Positions 5,584 to 6,625 of a stretch of 6,625 nucleotides of DNA are shown in pieces; positions within the stretch are counted from its first letter, which is position 1, and the number at the start of each line of letters is the position of its first letter. The notes under the pieces are model-generated. The model made no database searches. It saw only the letters and a program-made list of their open reading frames with translations, and had not been told where the DNA came from. Both the position numbers and the translations under genes were made by a program. Source of the DNA: Spirochaetales bacterium (GTDB taxonomy: Bacteria > Spirochaetota > Spirochaetia > Sphaerochaetales > Sphaerochaetaceae); NCBI GenBank assembly GCA_017962865.1, contig JAGCUM010000126.1, forward strand, positions 1-6,625, given 5' to 3'.

Positions 5584-6625
5584 ATGGACAAACCGATGGT
5601 ACCCGATAAGGGAAAAGGCATTCGCGTGGCAGCTCTGATAGGACTCTACTTCTCATACTTCATGAGTTATTTCATCAAGCTGTCCCCTTCCATCATCATG
5701 CCCGTTCTCCAGCAGCAATATAACTTCACATCAGCCCAGACAGGGTTCATTGCAAGCATGTACTTCCTGCCCTACGCTACCATGCAGTTCTTCGTGGGAC
5801 CGCTCTGCAGGAAACTCGGAACCGGACCTTTCGTCGGATCCGGACTGTTGATCTCGTGTGCGGGTCTGTTGGTTTTCTCGAACGGGAGTACCGTTGCTGC
5901 CCTCGCCCTGGGCAGATTTCTCCTAGGTATGGGAACAAGCCCCATCTTCATAGGACTTGTCTATTACATGAGGGGATCCTTCGAGCCTGCCCACTATGCC
6001 AGGTATTACGGACTCGGTATTTTCATCAGCAATCTGGGAAGCATTTTCGCTGCAGCACCGCTGAAAGCTATCCTTAATGTCCTTCCGATCGTCAGTTTCT
6101 TCCTTATTCTCTCGATTCTGACTGCCTGTCTCGGGCTTTTCATGATGATCATCGACAGACAGCGCGGAAAGAACGAAGCGCCACAAGGAGAGAGACAGCA
6201 TATCCTTGCCGGACTTGCAAAGGATCTGAAATCTGTGGTGACCGTTCCGATCTTGCTGGCAGGTCTGCTGATGTGGCTGATTCAGGCCCCGAGTCTCGTC
6301 TCCTATCAAGGTCTCTGGTGTACCAAGTGGACGGGAACAGCCTTCCCTTCCTTCGAACATCTTTCCGGATTAAGCGGAATCGCCATCAGCATCGGCTCCA
6401 TGATTGCAAGCCTTCTCGGTGAGAAGCTGGTAAGCTCCTTCAGAAAGAGGACCGACCAGCCGTTGGGAACCATGATTACGAAGATCTGCCTGTTCCATAT
6501 CGGAGCCACGATGCTCCTCTGCATTTCAAAGATTCAGGACTCTGCTCTGCTGTTCGTGTTCTCAATGATCTGTGACGTGCTGTTCGGATTCACAACAGGT
6601 TCCATAATCGTTCAGGTGGGAGTCC
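5584..6625 (+). CDS. Major facilitator superfamily (MFS) transporter, N-terminal 347 residues, cut by the window edge
   Basis: The frame opens at ATG 5584 and stays open to the last base, so the C-terminus (roughly the last two or three helices) is missing. MFS proteins are 12-helix secondary carriers in the inner membrane. The reading is strongly hydrophobic with helices at about 14-40, 52-72, 83-100, 103-128, 140-160, 167-190, 220-238, 261-279, 299-315 and 319-340, and a charged central loop at about 190-215 (DRQRGKNE, then QGER), as expected between the two halves. MFS features are PYATMQFFVGPLCRKLG (63-79, motif A region, with Cys at the place usually held by Asp), GRFLLGMGTSPIFIG (110-124) and LGIFISNLGSIFAAAPL (144-160). 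The substrate is unknown. There is no clear ribosome site; Met5 (5596) is a second possible start. It is divergent from the cassette, so co-regulation through the shared region is plausible but not shown. Confidence 0.88.
   Translation, partial: MDKPMVPDKGKGIRVAALIGLYFSYFMSYFIKLSPSIIMPVLQQQYNFTSAQTGFIASMYFLPYATMQFFVGPLCRKLGTGPFVGSGLLISCAGLLVFSNGSTVAALALGRFLLGMGTSPIFIGLVYYMRGSFEPAHYARYYGLGIFISNLGSIFAAAPLKAILNVLPIVSFFLILSILTACLGLFMMIIDRQRGKNEAPQGERQHILAGLAKDLKSVVTVPILLAGLLMWLIQAPSLVSYQGLWCTKWTGTAFPSFEHLSGLSGIAISIGSMIASLLGEKLVSSFRKRTDQPLGTMITKICLFHIGATMLLCISKIQDSALLFVFSMICDVLFGFTTGSIIVQVGV

Noticed and set aside
5923..6360. A 145-codon minus-strand open frame opposite the MFS gene
   Set aside because: Its translation is polar and low in recognisable structure, while the plus strand gives a coherent membrane transporter.
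1..6625. CRISPR arrays, insertion sequences, tRNA genes or attachment sites
   Set aside because: No regularly spaced direct repeats, transposase-like frames, terminal inverted repeats or tRNA-like cloverleaf sequences were seen on either strand.

Overview
The window looks like a piece of a chromosome with about half G+C, probably from a spirochaete of the Sphaerochaeta type. The main hint is the signal peptide of the solute-binding protein (MKKLLTVLL...VFAQA), whose style is common there. The gene families themselves are widespread, so this placement is an inference, not a demonstrated fact.

Layout. Seven genes are on the minus strand and one is on the plus strand. In transcription order on the minus strand, from 5512 down to 1, the first group is a tight, translationally coupled cassette of four genes. 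It encodes a small acyl-carrier-like protein without the usual phosphopantetheine serine (5512-5150), a SufS-type cysteine desulfurase (5148-3964), a SufE-type sulfur acceptor (3967-3575), and a protein of the L-fucose isomerase-like family (3564-2113). After a 149-bp gap with a very good sigma-70-like promoter and two inverted repeats come the three genes of a tripartite tricarboxylate transporter (TTT). These are tctC (periplasmic binding protein, 1963-941), a perfect 12-bp hairpin, tctB (small membrane subunit, 864-343), and the beginning of tctA (large membrane subunit), which runs off the left edge. As given, tctA has an in-frame TAA as its sixth codon. The plus strand carries the first 347 codons of a major facilitator superfamily (MFS) transporter (from 5584), divergent from the cassette and sharing a 71-bp intergenic region with it.

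How the parts may work together. The TTT system would import a small anionic solute, the isomerase-like enzyme would act on a sugar or sugar acid, and the SufS/SufE pair would move sulfur from cysteine as a protein persulfide. No SufB, SufC, SufD or IscU scaffold is present here. A dedicated desulfurase/SufE pair sandwiched between a degenerate, cysteine-rich carrier-like protein and a sugar-isomerase-like enzyme is the most unusual thing in the window. It suggests a specialised sulfur-transfer or organosulfur/sugar pathway rather than housekeeping Fe-S cluster assembly. The actual substrate cannot be read from the sequence.

No tRNA, rRNA, CRISPR array, insertion sequence or integration site was seen. 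No gene-free stretch exceeds 300 bases.
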